Below are positions 1-6,633 of a DNA stretch of 16,671 nt, in pieces (position 1 is the stretch's first letter; each line of letters opens with the position of its first letter). The notes beneath the pieces are model-generated. The model searched no databases, was not told the DNA's origin, and was given only the letters and a program-made list of their open reading frames with translations. A program made the position numbers and the translations under genes. This stretch comes from an uncultured Clostridium sp. (GTDB lineage Bacteria; Bacillota; Clostridia; Lachnospirales; Lachnospiraceae): contig USJW01000110.1 of NCBI GenBank assembly GCA_900555045.1, forward strand, positions 1 to 16,671. Direction: 5' to 3'.

Positions 1-54
1 AAGCTCCGTGGGATGCACAGGGATTTGATTCGGATTGGAATTGCCGGGGAACGG

Positions 55-1761
55 TCATTCAGTACAATTATAGTCATCGCCGCCGTTTCCGGCTGGCCCG
101 GGAACGGTCTCCTCAGGCACGTAGCCGTCCGGCATGCCGTCCACGGTCGGAACCGTCGAGCTCTCTACAGGCGTGGTCTCATCCGGCGGCAGCACCACGC
201 CGGAGGTGTTGCGCAGGATCACCGGCGCATGGCCCTTGTAGGTGGTCTTGTGATCCACTTCCTCGCTGACCGTCTTGCCGTCCTTTATGACCACCTTGTA
301 GGTCACCCAGCGGCTTCCCTGGGTCCCGGCGCTCTTCGTCTTCTCCACGCCCGGCTCCAGCGTCTGGTCCTCCTCGTAGGTGGGCGCGGGCGGATCCAGC
401 GTCTCCACCTTCTCGGAGCGCAGATCCCACTTGACGCCGTCCTCCAGAATCGGGATTCCGTACACGGAGACCGTCATCTTCTGATTGCTGTAGCTGGCCT
501 TGATTCCGATGGCCGCCTTGGAGTTATTGATAAACCGGAAATCCGGCTGGTCGTAGCTGACGGTCGCGTCCTGGCCCGGGGTGATGTAGGAGGGCTCGAA
601 GGTGTGGGAACGCCGGTAGCTGATCTCCAGCCCCGCGCGCACCACCGCGTTGTACAGTGTGGTGGACACCTGGCAGACACCGCCGCCGATCTCCTGGACC
701 ACCTCGCCGTTGTTGTAGGCGGCCGCTCCCTTGTATCCCTTGGCCTCGGTCCGCCGTCCCACCACGCCATTGAAGGAGAACTCCTCGCCCGGCTTTATGA
801 TGGTGCCGTTGATGGCCTCCGCCGCCAGGCGCACGTTGGTGTTCCGGTTCTTGTTGGCGGTGGTGTTGGTGGTGAAGGTGCTGATGGTCTTGTATTTTTC
901 CTTTGCGGAAGCCTGGGTGATCTCCGGCTGTACCTCGCTTCCGGAGGCCGCAATCTGGGCGTCAAACCGCTTGTCGGCCAACGCCTTTAGGATGTCCGCG
1001 GCCAGCTTCTCCTCGTCGATGGCAAAGCCCGCTTTCTCCCCAGCGAACACAAAGCTGTCGCTCTCCTTGTCGTAGCTGTCGATGGATCCGTTCTGAGGGC
1101 TCCGGTTCCACTTCGCTGCCGCGGCCTTCGCCTCGGCGGCGGCCGCCTCCTCAAAGCCGTCGGTGTCCAGCGTGTAGCTCTCCTTCGGCTCGCCGGAGTA
1201 AATCTCGCCCAGCAGTCCGTCCACCCGGGCCGCCATCAAATCGGTTACCTGGTAGGACTCCTCGCCGTAGGTGACGCTCATATTCCAGGGGTATTTCTTG
1301 AGGATCGCGTTTCGCGCCTCCTCCCTCGACATCCCCGTGATGTCCACTCCGTCCACGGACACCGCCTTCGTCATCTCCGCTTCCGTGGTCTGGGTCTCCG
1401 TAGTCTCTGTCTTGTCGTCCCCGGAGGTCTTGGCCGTCTTTACCATAAATACCACCGCGGTGATCAGGATCAGCAGGATGACGCCGCCGATGGCGATCTT
1501 GCCGTAATCCGGGCCCTTCCTGCGGTGGTGGGAGCTGTTCCTCCTGGCCGTGTTCATGGCGTTGCTGCGCCCGGCCTGGCCGGATCTTCCCGCCTGGGAG
1601 CGGCCTCTGCTGCCGGAAGAGCTGCGCCCGGCGGAGGAAGAGCTGCGCCCGCTTGATCTCGCAGAGCCTCTGGACGAAGCTCCTGTGCCTCTATCGCTTC
1701 CTCTGGCGCGGCTTCTGCCGGCAGAGCCTTTTTTTCTGTATTCATTCTCTAATTGATTCAT
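55..1761 (-). CDS. VanW-domain membrane-anchored wall protein with G5-like C-terminus
   Basis: Protein of 568 residues. Residues 11-83 are a low-complexity Ser/Arg/Gly-rich basic tail. One membrane segment follows at about 89-108, so the tail is probably cytoplasmic and the rest outside. A stretch with the look of a peptidoglycan-binding-4 (YoaR-type) domain runs from about 135 to 280, then a VanW domain at about 291-435 with the hallmark GGGVCQVSTTLYNA (359-372). A G5-like beta region (about 446-517) and a Pro/Thr-rich tail end it. VanW proteins occur in vancomycin-resistance clusters and widely in Firmicutes; their biochemical role is unsettled, so a wall-associated role is inference. I chose ATG at 1761, six bases after AGGTG; the in-frame GTG nine bases upstream is part of that ribosome site. 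It is divergent from the PHP gene and is not evidence of vancomycin resistance. Domain call firm, function unknown. Confidence 0.9.
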   Translation of the reverse strand: MNQLENEYRKKGSAGRSRARGSDRGTGASSRGSARSSGRSSSSAGRSSSGSRGRSQAGRSGQAGRSNAMNTARRNSSHHRRKGPDYGKIAIGGVILLILITAVVFMVKTAKTSGDDKTETTETQTTEAEMTKAVSVDGVDITGMSREEARNAILKKYPWNMSVTYGEESYQVTDLMAARVDGLLGEIYSGEPKESYTLDTDGFEEAAAAEAKAAAAKWNRSPQNGSIDSYDKESDSFVFAGEKAGFAIDEEKLAADILKALADKRFDAQIAASGSEVQPEITQASAKEKYKTISTFTTNTTANKNRNTNVRLAAEAINGTIIKPGEEFSFNGVVGRRTEAKGYKGAAAYNNGEVVQEIGGGVCQVSTTLYNAVVRAGLEISYRRSHTFEPSYITPGQDATVSYDQPDFRFINNSKAAIGIKASYSNQKMTVSVYGIPILEDGVKWDLRSEKVETLDPPAPTYEEDQTLEPGVEKTKSAGTQGSRWVTYKVVIKDGKTVSEEVDHKTTYKGHAPVILRNTSGVVLPPDETTPVESSTVPTVDGMPDGYVPEETVPGPAGNGGDDYNCTE

Positions 1762-1817
1762 CGTTATCACCTGTTATAAATTCTATTTCAGTGCTTCCCT
1801 TTTTGAGTCCAGCTTGT

Positions 1818-1823
1818 AGTATA
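1818..1823 (-). promoter_or_regulatory. Extended -10 promoter for the VanW-domain gene
   Basis: Read on the minus strand the -10 is TATACT preceded by TGG, an extended -10 (TGn). The best -35 is weak (TTCCAT, 16 bases upstream). It lies about 57 bases before the ATG, with no competing gene between. Confidence 0.5.
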
Positions 1824-1873
1824 CCATACTTTATCGGAAATGGAACCGCCTTTTTGCATTTTTTCAAACCAAA

Positions 1874-1902
1874 TTTACTTATTATGAAAAACATGTTACT
1901 AT
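1874..1902 (+). promoter_or_regulatory. Promoter for the PHP-domain gene
   Basis: TTTACT (1874-1879), a 17-base spacer, then TACTAT (1897-1902) preceded by TGT, giving an extended -10. The start codon is about 34 bases downstream. It is back to back with the promoter of the divergent VanW-domain gene. Confidence 0.5.
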
Positions 1903-1935
1903 AGTATTACGAAACTATTTCACGAGGTGATTTTC

Positions 1936-2784
1936 ATGGGTTTTGTCGATTTACATGTACATTCTAACGCCTCCGATGGCTCCCTTTCCCCGTCGGAGGT
2001 GGTTTCTTTAGCCGCCCGCGCGGGGCTTAGCGCGATCGCCCTCACGGACCACGACACGGTGGACGGAATCGGGCAGGCCGCCGCCGCGGCAAAGACAGAA
2101 GGGATCCGCCTGATCCCCGGAATCGAGATCTCCAGCATGTACGAGGGCACGGAAATTCATATCCTGGGGCTCTTCGTCAATCCCGGCGAGCCGTCCCTCG
2201 GAGGGATACTGGAAAAATTCAGGGTCATACGGGACAACCGCAACCGCTTCATGCTGGAGCGCCTGGCCGCGGACGGGATGACCTTCACAAACGACCAGCT
2301 CACCGGCGGGAACCCGGACACGGTGATCACCCGCGCCCACGTGGCCAGGGCCCTGGTGAGCGCCGGCTACGCCTCCTCCATGGACCAGGCGTTCAAGCGC
2401 TTTCTCAAGTACGGCGGAAAATACTGCCCCTACAAGGAGTCTCCCCCGCCTGAGACCGCGGTGGAGGCGCTCCTAAAGAACGGCGCCTTCGTGTCCCTGG
2501 CCCACCCCTACCAGTACAAGCTGGGGGATCAGGGGATCCGCCGCCTGGTCACTCAGATGAAGGAGATGGGGATGCAGGGCCTGGAGGTGTACCACTCCTC
2601 CCACAACCAGTACGAGAGCGGAAAGCTCCAGGTGCTGGCCAAGGAGCTGGGGCTCTTGCCCACCGGCGGCTCGGACTTCCACGGCGCCAACAAGCCGGAC
2701 ATCAACATCGGAACCGGCAGGGGCGGCTTAAGAGTCTCCTCCCTGCTCTTAGACGACATCGACCGGAGCCGCGGCGGGGTTTAA
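1936..2784 (+). CDS. PHP-domain phosphoesterase (RNase AM / nucleoside 3',5'-bisphosphatase type)
   Basis: Protein of 282 residues with PHP metal-site motifs in order: HVH at 7-9, D14, TDHD at 37-40, E64, H75, H135, AHP at 189-191 and SDFH at 246-249. Length and motif order match the YciV/TrpH group, whose members include E. coli RNase AM and a Chromobacterium enzyme that hydrolyses nucleoside 3',5'-bisphosphates. Expected role: cytoplasmic, metal-dependent hydrolysis of nucleotide or short RNA phosphates. The exact substrate cannot be read from sequence. ATG at 1936 follows GAGGTG at a six-base spacing; an in-frame GTG at 1927 is part of that ribosome site and is rejected. The gene is probably monocistronic: the next gene has its own promoter. 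A weak GC stem followed by a T-rich stretch lies near 2825-2850 and may end the transcript. Confidence 0.88.
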   Translation: MGFVDLHVHSNASDGSLSPSEVVSLAARAGLSAIALTDHDTVDGIGQAAAAAKTEGIRLIPGIEISSMYEGTEIHILGLFVNPGEPSLGGILEKFRVIRDNRNRFMLERLAADGMTFTNDQLTGGNPDTVITRAHVARALVSAGYASSMDQAFKRFLKYGGKYCPYKESPPPETAVEALLKNGAFVSLAHPYQYKLGDQGIRRLVTQMKEMGMQGLEVYHSSHNQYESGKLQVLAKELGLLPTGGSDFHGANKPDINIGTGRGGLRVSSLLLDDIDRSRGGV

Positions 2785-2863
2785 GCGCTCTAAATGCCCC
2801 GTTCCTTGTGGGTTGTGATCTCCCGGCCGCCCTTCTGGCTGTAATTTTTATGAATATTTATAA

Positions 2864-2892
2864 TTGTGCTTTGCCGCCGCCTCTGCTATAAT
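2864..2892 (+). promoter_or_regulatory. Sigma-A type promoter for the 78-residue protein
   Basis: TTGTGC (2864-2869), 17 bases, then a perfect TATAAT (2887-2892). The ATG is about 66 bases downstream, leaving a short untranslated leader. Confidence 0.7.
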
Positions 2893-2958
2893 GAAGCCGT
2901 CAAACGATCAACAGGCACCGGTCCCCGGACCGGCACAATCAAACAAGGAGGATTCGCC

Positions 2959-3195
2959 ATGAAAGTTCAAAATATTTCGGATGTGGAGAAGTTTTTCAAG
3001 GTAATCGACGAATGCAAGGGCACCGTGGAGCTGGTTTCCCCGGAAGGCGACCGCATCAACCTGAAATCCAAGCTCACCCAGTATCTGTCTATGGCCACTA
3101 TTTTCTCCAACGGATATATCAAAGAATTAGACCTGGTTGCACACGACAGGGAAGACATCGAACGTTTAATTAAATACATGTATCAGGGAGAATAA
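2959..3195 (+). CDS. Conserved-looking small protein of unknown function (78 aa)
   Basis: Not assigned to a family. ATG at 2959 follows a perfect AAGGAGG at seven-base spacing. A consensus promoter sits upstream and a strong terminator follows directly, so this is a complete single-gene unit. The protein is soluble, charged and non-repetitive. It starts MKVQNISDVEKFF, has a beta-like central part (VELVSPEGDRINLKSKL) and ends in a charged helix (DIERLIKYMYQGE). There is no signal peptide, membrane segment or Cys motif. The centre looks like a small alpha/beta fold that could bind a partner, but that is speculation. I believe similar short proteins are common in Lachnospiraceae, from memory and unchecked. 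The upstream extension to 2866 crosses the promoter and is rejected. Confidence 0.85.
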   Translation: MKVQNISDVEKFFKVIDECKGTVELVSPEGDRINLKSKLTQYLSMATIFSNGYIKELDLVAHDREDIERLIKYMYQGE

Positions 3196-3205
3196 TCGCG
3201 CCGCG

Positions 3206-3258
3206 AAAAAAGCTGCAGCCGCAGATCCAAAGCAAAGGACCTGCGGCTGTCTTTTTTT
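3206..3258 (+). terminator. Bidirectional intrinsic terminator between convergent genes
   Basis: A perfect 9-bp stem, CAGCCGCAG (3216-3224) with CTGCGGCTG (3241-3249), is followed on plus by seven T (3252-3258). It is flanked on the other side by six A (3206-3211), which give a T-run on minus. It can end the 78-residue protein gene (plus) and the AI-2E operon (minus). Confidence 0.85.
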
Positions 3259-3318
3259 GCCGCATACGCCAGGCCCGGCGGTGCGGCCCGCACGCCATAC
3301 TGTCTCCCCAGTCTCCCA

Positions 3319-4500
3319 TCACATTTTAACGCAGTCGTCCGCAGACCGCGAATCCCCGGGCAGACCGGCGGAGGCGGTCTCCTCCTTCGCCTTCAGCCTG
3401 GCGTGGACCGCCTCCCGCAGGAGCGCGTAGAGCACGGAGCACAGCGGGATAAACAGCAGCATCCCCACCACGCCCATCATGCTGCCGCCGACGGTGACCG
3501 CCACCAGCACCCAGATGGACGGGAGCCCCACGGAGCCGCCCACCACATGGGGGTAGATCAGGTTTCCCTCGATCTGCTGCAGCACGAAAAACGTGACCGT
3601 GAAGATCAGGGCGTCCATGGGTTTCACCATCAGCATCAGGAACACGCCGATTCCCAGGCCCACAAATGCGCCGAAGATGGGGATGAGCGCCGTGAACGCG
3701 ATGAGCACGCCGATTAACAGGGCGTAGGGCAGGCGCAAAATGGACATCGCGATGAAAAACATGGTCCCGAGGATCACCGCCTCCACGCACTGCCCCGTGA
3801 GGAAGCTGGAGAAGGTGCGCTCCGACAGGCGGGCAATGTACACGGTCCGCTCCACAGCCTGCCTCGGCAAAAAAGCGGCCAGAAGGGCTGTGAACTGCCT
3901 CCCCAGCGTCTCCTTCTGCATCAGGATGTAGGCCGCGAAGATAAAGCCGATGGCGAAGGTGGACACGCCGTTGACAATGGAGACCGCCGCGGAGAAGGTG
4001 GTGCTCAGCATCGTGCCCGCGCCGTTCTTCAGGAACTCCACCGTGTCCTTGAGGATCTGGTCCCAGTCCATCTCCATGCTGTTTACGAATTCCAGAATTT
4101 GGGGATTCCTTGCAAACAGCCGCTCCGCCTCCTGCTGCACGCCCGTGAAGAAGGCCGGCACGCTCTTCTGCAGGGTTCCGAAGGTGCGAAACAGCTCCGG
4201 CGCCACCACGAAGGTCACCAAAAACAGCACGCCCGCCACCGCCAGCATGGCGAGCACCATGGCGACCGGGCGCTTCAGCTTCTCCAAGCGGCCCCGCCAG
4301 GTGAGGTGGCGCTCGATATTGCGCATGGGCACGTTGAGCACAAAGGCGATGGCCGCGCCCAGCACGAAGGGGGAGGCGATGTGAAACAGGCTTCCTAAAA
4401 GTCCCAGGAGCTTCCGGTAATTGACGCCCGCCACCATGACCACCACGGTGAACACCACCAGCCATCTGAGCTTCTTGATTGTATCGCGATTTAATTCCAT
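3319..4500 (-). CDS. AI-2E family transporter / YtvI-PerM-like membrane protein
   Basis: Protein of 393 residues with about seven or eight hydrophobic segments: two near the N-terminus (about 12-30 and 40-58), one near 80-100, a soluble stretch rich in amphipathic helix (about 105-150), then several more to about residue 365. The C-terminal 25 residues are polar. Layout and length fit PF01594. The family is named after E. coli TqsA, an AI-2 exporter, but many members move ions or have no known substrate, so AI-2 export should not be assumed. ATG at 4500 has only a weak ribosome site (AAGAG, six bases away). It starts 22 bases after the alanyl-tRNA editing gene ends, so the two are probably co-transcribed and end at the shared bidirectional terminator. 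Confidence 0.87.
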   Translation of the reverse strand: MELNRDTIKKLRWLVVFTVVVMVAGVNYRKLLGLLGSLFHIASPFVLGAAIAFVLNVPMRNIERHLTWRGRLEKLKRPVAMVLAMLAVAGVLFLVTFVVAPELFRTFGTLQKSVPAFFTGVQQEAERLFARNPQILEFVNSMEMDWDQILKDTVEFLKNGAGTMLSTTFSAAVSIVNGVSTFAIGFIFAAYILMQKETLGRQFTALLAAFLPRQAVERTVYIARLSERTFSSFLTGQCVEAVILGTMFFIAMSILRLPYALLIGVLIAFTALIPIFGAFVGLGIGVFLMLMVKPMDALIFTVTFFVLQQIEGNLIYPHVVGGSVGLPSIWVLVAVTVGGSMMGVVGMLLFIPLCSVLYALLREAVHARLKAKEETASAGLPGDSRSADDCVKM

Positions 4501-4522
4501 AGCTATCTCTTATACTCTCCTC

Positions 4523-5704
4523 TTAATCTGCTTTCCCAAGCTTCCCGGCCTCCGACAAAAACGCGTCCCGTATCTGCGCCTCACCGGCCTTAAAGGTTCC
4601 CTGGGCCATGAGCGCGCTTCCGCCTCCCCGCCCTAAAAGCGATCCGTTTAACGCCTTGCTGAGGGCGCGCATATCGGCCCGGCTGCTTCCCAGGGCGTAG
4701 GAATACTCGTCTTCCGACCCGGAGCACACCAGCACCACGCTGCCCTTGTTCTGCTCATATAAAAGCGTGCACAGCTGCCGCAGGCGGATGGGCGCAAGGC
4801 CCTCCTCGAAGCAGAGGAGCGGCTCATCGCTGTCCGGCCGGGCGGCGGTCTTCAGCGCGAACACCTGCTGGTAGAGCCCGCCGATGACCATGTCCTTCTC
4901 CTGGCTGTCCGCTTTGAGCTTTTCCACCGCGTCCCCGATGGCCTCCGGCTTGGCGGAGAGCAGGTTGGAGATTCTGGTGCAGGCGGCGATCCGGCGGCGG
5001 TAGTCGGCCAGGGCCCTCCGGCCGCACAGCATGGAGATCCGTACGCCGCCCTTGTAGTGGATCATTCCGGTCACCTTAATGATACCCACTTCCCCGGTGG
5101 TTGAGACATGGGTGCCGCAGCAGGCGCAGGTGTCCCCTCCCGGGATGTCGATGATGCGCACCTCCCCGCTCAGCTCCTTCTTGCTGCGGTAGTCCAGGCC
5201 CGCCAGCTCCTCAGCGCTCGGGAAGCGCTCCTCAACCGGCACATCGGCGTAGACCACCTGGTTTGCCAGATCCTCGATCTCCTCCACCTGCTCTGCGGTG
5301 AGAAGGCCGTTAAAATCCACGGTCACCTCGTCCGTCCCCATGTGGAAGCCCACGTTGTCGTAGCCGTAGCGGCGGTGGATCAGGCCGGAGAAAATGTGCT
5401 CCCCGGTGTGGTGCTGCATGTTGTCGTAGCGCTTCTGCCAGTCGATGATCCCCTCCACCAGACTTCCGGGCTCAATGGGGGCCGCCGCCTGGTGCCAGAC
5501 CACCCCGTCCTTCTCCCGGACCGAGAGGATCGCCACGCCCCCCAAGGTGCCGGTATCCGAGGGCTGTCCGCCCCCCTCCGGGTAAAAGCCGGTCTGGTTT
5601 AGCGCCAGAAGCCACGTGCCGTCCGGCCCCTCCTTGCACTCCTCCACTGTGCACATAAACGATTTGACATATGGAAACTGATAGTACAGACGTGTTTTGT
5701 CCAT
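4523..5704 (-). CDS. Alanyl-tRNA editing protein (AlaX-type, with DHHA1 domain)
   Basis: Protein of 393 residues resembling the editing half of alanyl-tRNA synthetase. The N-terminal part has the Gly-rich GFYPEGGGQPSDTG (39-52). Zinc motifs are HTGEH (99-103) and C195-x3-H199 within a CACCGTH stretch, typical of the threonyl/alanyl second additional domain. The C-terminal part has a DHHA1-like end with GRGGG and ALMAQG. Long AlaX proteins remove serine or glycine wrongly attached to tRNA-Ala in trans; there is no aminoacylation domain here. ATG at 5704 follows AAGGAG at eight bases. It is the first gene of a two-gene operon with the AI-2E-family gene. Nothing in the sequence explains that pairing. 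Confidence 0.92.
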   Translation of the reverse strand: MDKTRLYYQFPYVKSFMCTVEECKEGPDGTWLLALNQTGFYPEGGGQPSDTGTLGGVAILSVREKDGVVWHQAAAPIEPGSLVEGIIDWQKRYDNMQHHTGEHIFSGLIHRRYGYDNVGFHMGTDEVTVDFNGLLTAEQVEEIEDLANQVVYADVPVEERFPSAEELAGLDYRSKKELSGEVRIIDIPGGDTCACCGTHVSTTGEVGIIKVTGMIHYKGGVRISMLCGRRALADYRRRIAACTRISNLLSAKPEAIGDAVEKLKADSQEKDMVIGGLYQQVFALKTAARPDSDEPLLCFEEGLAPIRLRQLCTLLYEQNKGSVVLVCSGSEDEYSYALGSSRADMRALSKALNGSLLGRGGGSALMAQGTFKAGEAQIRDAFLSEAGKLGKAD

Positions 5705-5741
5705 GAATAATGCTCCTTTTGTACATTTGATACGTTTCCTT

Positions 5742-5771
5742 ATTATATCATGGCTGGCAGGCCTGTACCAA
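5742..5771 (-). promoter_or_regulatory. Promoter for the alanyl-tRNA editing operon
   Basis: Read on minus: TTGGTA (5766-5771), 18 bases, then a perfect TATAAT (5742-5747) with TGA directly before it, an extended -10. The start codon is about 37 bases downstream. Confidence 0.65.
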
Positions 5772-5805
5772 TTAAATCTTTCGAAATTTTTTTCAAAAAG
5801 ATAGA

Positions 5806-5834
5806 AACTATGGCAAGCTGCGGTTCATATGATG
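5806..5834 (+). promoter_or_regulatory. Possible sporulation-type (sigma-K-like) promoter before the Cys/Gly-rich gene
   Basis: AACT at 5806-5809, 16 bases, then CATATGATG at 5826-5834. This approximates the B. subtilis sigma-K pattern mACm-N16-CATAnnnTA with two mismatches (T for the last m, G for the final A). No convincing sigma-A -35 was found at the right distance from TATGAT (5828-5833). Short motifs like this arise by chance. Confidence 0.25.
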
Positions 5835-5870
5835 CAGTGTAATCAAACATTGATGTTGGAGGAACTTAAT

Positions 5871-6107
5871 ATGAGTGATGTAGCGGCAACGAACTGCGGT
5901 TGTGATTGTGGATGTGGGTGTGGAACCGGTGGAAGCGGAAGCGGATGCAATATCATCTTCCTGATCCTTATCCTGTGCTGCTGCTGTGGCAACGGCGGTG
6001 GCTTTGAACATAACAACTGCGGATGCGGCGGCGGTGGATTCGATATCTGCTGGATTCTGATTCTCCTCTGCTGCTGCGGCGGCGGCATGGGCGGCTTCTG
6101 CTGCTAA
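5871..6107 (+). CDS. Cys/Gly-rich small protein (chorion-like high-cysteine type)
   Basis: Protein of 78 residues with 18 Cys and 22 Gly, more than half of the chain. After MSDVAATN, a region of alternating Cys and Gly (residues 9-18) leads to a Gly/Ser linker. Two similar blocks follow: a hydrophobic run of Ile/Leu ending in consecutive Cys, then Gly (26-44, with CCCC at 36-39; 60-72, with CCC at 67-69). Another CGCGGGG lies between them, and the chain ends GFCC. ATG at 5871 follows GGAGG at eight bases; the in-frame start at 5829 has no ribosome site. Clostridial proteins like this are sometimes labelled 'chorion class high-cysteine' by resemblance to insect eggshell proteins; I recall this and could not check it. 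Cross-linking, a surface layer, spore coat or metal binding are all possible. Function unknown. Confidence 0.82.
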   Translation: MSDVAATNCGCDCGCGCGTGGSGSGCNIIFLILILCCCCGNGGGFEHNNCGCGGGGFDICWILILLCCCGGGMGGFCC

Positions 6108-6143
6108 TGTCCTGCCCGAGCGCACGGCGCTCTCCCTGAGAAA

Positions 6144-6162
6144 GCGGCGGTTCTTCCGCCGC
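6144..6162 (+). terminator. Hairpin downstream of the Cys/Gly-rich gene, possible weak terminator
   Basis: A perfect 7-bp stem, GCGGCGG (6144-6150) with CCGCCGC (6156-6162), around a five-base loop. It lies 36 bases after the stop codon. Only CTTCCTC follows rather than a T-run, so termination is uncertain; 3' end protection is an alternative. Confidence 0.35.
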
Positions 6163-6187
6163 CTTCCTCAAACGGCACGTCATCGAC

Positions 6188-6220
6188 AAGGGCTGGTTTC
6201 CGCGCAGGAAAGCAGCCCTT
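6188..6220. repeat. Strong inverted repeat / hairpin
   Basis: AAGGGCTG (6188-6195) pairs with CAGCCCTT (6213-6220). After one G/G mismatch, TTTCC (6197-6201) pairs with GGAAA (6207-6211) around the loop GCGCA. No T-run follows on either strand, so it is not a standard terminator. Confidence 0.6.
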
Positions 6221-6259
6221 TCGCGCCGTACAGACAGAGGGGCGTGAGTGCGCCCCTGC

Positions 6260-6329
6260 CACTACGGCCCTGTCACTGCGGCCCTTCCGCTACGGCCCTT
6301 CCGCTACGGCCCGCTGCCGCGGCCCTTTC
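6260..6329. repeat. Degenerate 14-base tandem repeat, four to five units
   Basis: Units begin at 6260, 6274, 6288 and 6302, each close to CGCTACGGCCCTTC. A fifth, diverged unit starts at 6316. The third and fourth units agree over their first 11 bases (CGCTACGGCCC). Further GGCCCTTT-like pieces follow to about 6367. The repeat covers the 3' end of the minus-strand small gene. Confidence 0.65.
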
Positions 6330-6459
6330 TCTGTCCCCCCTTCTGTCCCGGCTGCGAGCGGCCCTTTGTGCCGCCCCCTCTCCTTGCCTGCCTGCGGACC
6401 GCGCACTCGTCGTCGATCTCATACACCGTATTCTCCTCTATCACTAACCTGCACCACAT
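6304..6459 (-). CDS. Probable small protein of unknown function (51 aa)
   Basis: The N-terminal half, MWCRLVIEENTVYEIDDEC, reads like a real folded segment: a beta-type pattern with acidic residues and Cys at 3 and 19. The tail (about 25-51) is basic and Gly-rich and is encoded by low-complexity DNA, ending inside the 14-base tandem repeat, where the stop codon lies. AAGAGGAG (6471-6478) sits 11 bases before the ATG, somewhat far but strong. Two other ATGs nearby are out of frame or give a very short peptide. I have an unverified impression that similar short proteins occur in Lachnospiraceae. It is opposite in strand to both neighbours. I could not find a convincing promoter. It could still be a chance frame. 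Confidence 0.5.
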   Translation of the reverse strand: MWCRLVIEENTVYEIDDECAVRRQARRGGGTKGRSQPGQKGGQRKGRGSGP

Positions 6460-6633
6460 GGCATGTTCATCTCCTCTTGTCCGTTTTCGCAAAGGCGGTC
6501 CAAAACAGTCCCGCCATACCATAATATATGCCCCGATCCCTATATTGCTTACTTTTTCCTCCGGGCCCGCATGTTTTCGGCCCCCGGATCATATATTGGA
6601 AGCAAAGGATCTTGAAAGGCCGGTGGCATAATT

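Larger units (their letters stand above)
6108..6303. other. Gene-free, hairpin-rich spacer
   Basis: No convincing plus-strand gene lies between 6108 and 6633. This first part holds two hairpins (6144-6162 and 6188-6220) and most of a 14-base tandem repeat. The rest of the gap holds a probable small minus-strand gene (6304-6459) and an AT-rich stretch before 6634 in which I see no clear promoter. Confidence 0.5.

Noticed and set aside
13..990. Long open frame on plus, opposite the VanW-domain gene
   Set aside because: It is antisense to a gene with clear domains and has no ribosome site. Its product is a His/Arg/Gly-rich string typical of a shadow in GC-rich DNA.
55..1761. Vancomycin-resistance gene cluster
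   Set aside because: Only a VanW domain is present; no vanH, vanA-type ligase, vanX or regulator is nearby, and VanW domains are common in ordinary Firmicutes.
3326..4465. Second minus-strand frame inside the AI-2E-family gene
   Set aside because: A frame-shifted shadow, rich in His, Arg and Gly. The overlapping frame gives a proper membrane protein.
5829..5870. Longer start for the Cys/Gly-rich protein
   Set aside because: The upstream ATGs lack a ribosome site and overlap the -10 region, while the chosen ATG follows GGAGG at eight bases.
5808..6125. Minus-strand frame over the Cys/Gly-rich gene giving an Ala/Thr-rich product
   Set aside because: Simple-sequence shadow of Cys and Gly codons, with no ribosome site.
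6260..6329. CRISPR-like repeats
   Set aside because: Units are 14 bases, directly abutting and degenerate, without spacers. This is a simple tandem repeat.
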